Assembly (NCBI GenBank): GCA_947625305.1
Contig: CANQNW010000003.1
Span: 124,001-188,000 of the forward strand
Origin: Candidatus Gastranaerophilales bacterium
GTDB taxonomy: Bacteria > Cyanobacteriota > Vampirovibrionia > Gastranaerophilales > Gastranaerophilaceae
DNA: 64,000 nt
Reading direction: 5' to 3'
Within the stretch, counting starts at the first letter, position 1. Each line of letters opens with the position of its first letter. Position numbers and translations under genes: made by a program. Shown here piece after piece: positions 63,905 to 64,000 of the stretch. Under the pieces are notes generated by a model. That model ran no database searches, was not told the DNA's origin, and saw nothing but the letters and a program-made list of their open reading frames with translations.

Positions 63905-64000
63905 ATGAATTTTGCAAATATGTTAAAGCAGGCTCAACAGATGCAGGCAAAACTGCAAACAATACAAAAAGATTTAGCTAATATAGAAATAACTTCTCAG
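63905..64000 (+). CDS. YbaB/EbfC nucleoid-associated protein (partial, runs off the window)
   Basis: The first 32 codons are visible: MNFANMLKQAQQMQAKLQ, a typical YbaB/EbfC N-terminal helix. The family forms dimers that bind DNA and is often encoded next to recR or dnaX, which would lie beyond the window. The ATG at 63905 (or 63902) follows GGAG. Coding continues past base 64000. Confidence 0.9.
   Translation, partial: MNFANMLKQAQQMQAKLQTIQKDLANIEITSQ

Noticed and set aside
1-64000. tRNA, rRNA or CRISPR arrays
   Set aside because: Scanning the gaps showed no cloverleaf with a TTCRA loop, no rRNA-like stretch and no regularly spaced direct repeats.

Overview
The window is AT-rich, gene-dense bacterial chromosome with about 62 protein genes. 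I found no rRNA, tRNA, CRISPR array, prophage block or transposase. The best fit is a non-photosynthetic relative of the Cyanobacteria of the Gastranaerophilales/Melainabacteria type. The reasons are a four-domain S1 protein of cyanobacterial style, a DUF3326 protein (a family I associate with cyanobacteria and plastids), a Gram-negative envelope (outer-membrane barrel, RseP, TonB-C-like domain), prepilin-type proteins, no photosynthesis genes, and small proteins with a short N-terminal SFG or F-K-G-G motif that I associate with this clade. The placement is inference from gene content, not a phylogeny.

Layout. 1-9.6 kb: two small SFG proteins, priA, three tandem membrane-anchored SGNH-like proteins (one frameshifted at a G8 tract), a PC4-like DNA-binding protein, a phosphohexomutase and an XRE regulator. 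9.7-15.9 kb: an outer-membrane barrel protein, a pair of palindromic repeats, ileS and hypothetical genes. 15.9-23.2 kb: a pseudopilin, DUF3326, a UPF0173 metallohydrolase, a BlaI-type repressor and a large helicase with an apparently dead N-terminal helicase half. 23.3-27.9 kb: a sigma-70 factor, ribosomal protein S1, a P-loop kinase, a second pair of palindromic repeats and aroA. 27.8-35.2 kb: a zinc-ribbon/FHA-like/VWA membrane cassette, the K+ transporter genes trkH-trkA and a TPR protein. 35.3-45.1 kb: radical SAM, comFC, then rseP-gmk-coaBC-nif3-exported protein-rsmD, a LysM protein, a HEAT protein and a small-heat-shock-like membrane protein. 45.1-52.2 kb: murF-mraY-murD-ftsW-murG-folC on the minus strand. 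52.2-64 kb: a glycine-zipper protein, DUF2157-GDYXXLXY-tyrA, two tandem thymidylate-kinase-like genes, a DUF721/DciA-like gene, a prepilin fused to a tail-fibre-type S74 domain, an rqcP-like gene, an ABC exporter, a HEAT protein and the start of a YbaB/EbfC gene.

Three signals cut across gene boundaries. First, about ten genes have a good -10 box only 6-8 nt before the ATG and no Shine-Dalgarno sequence, which predicts leaderless mRNAs; other genes have clear Shine-Dalgarno sites. Second, two loci each hold two different palindromic elements side by side, 13-14 bp apart, with motifs shared between loci. Third, the G8 run inside one SGNH paralogue looks like a phase-variation switch or a sequencing error. 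The most unusual proteins are the prepilin/S74 chimera, the dual-core helicase and the VWA/FHA-like/TonB-C cassette.
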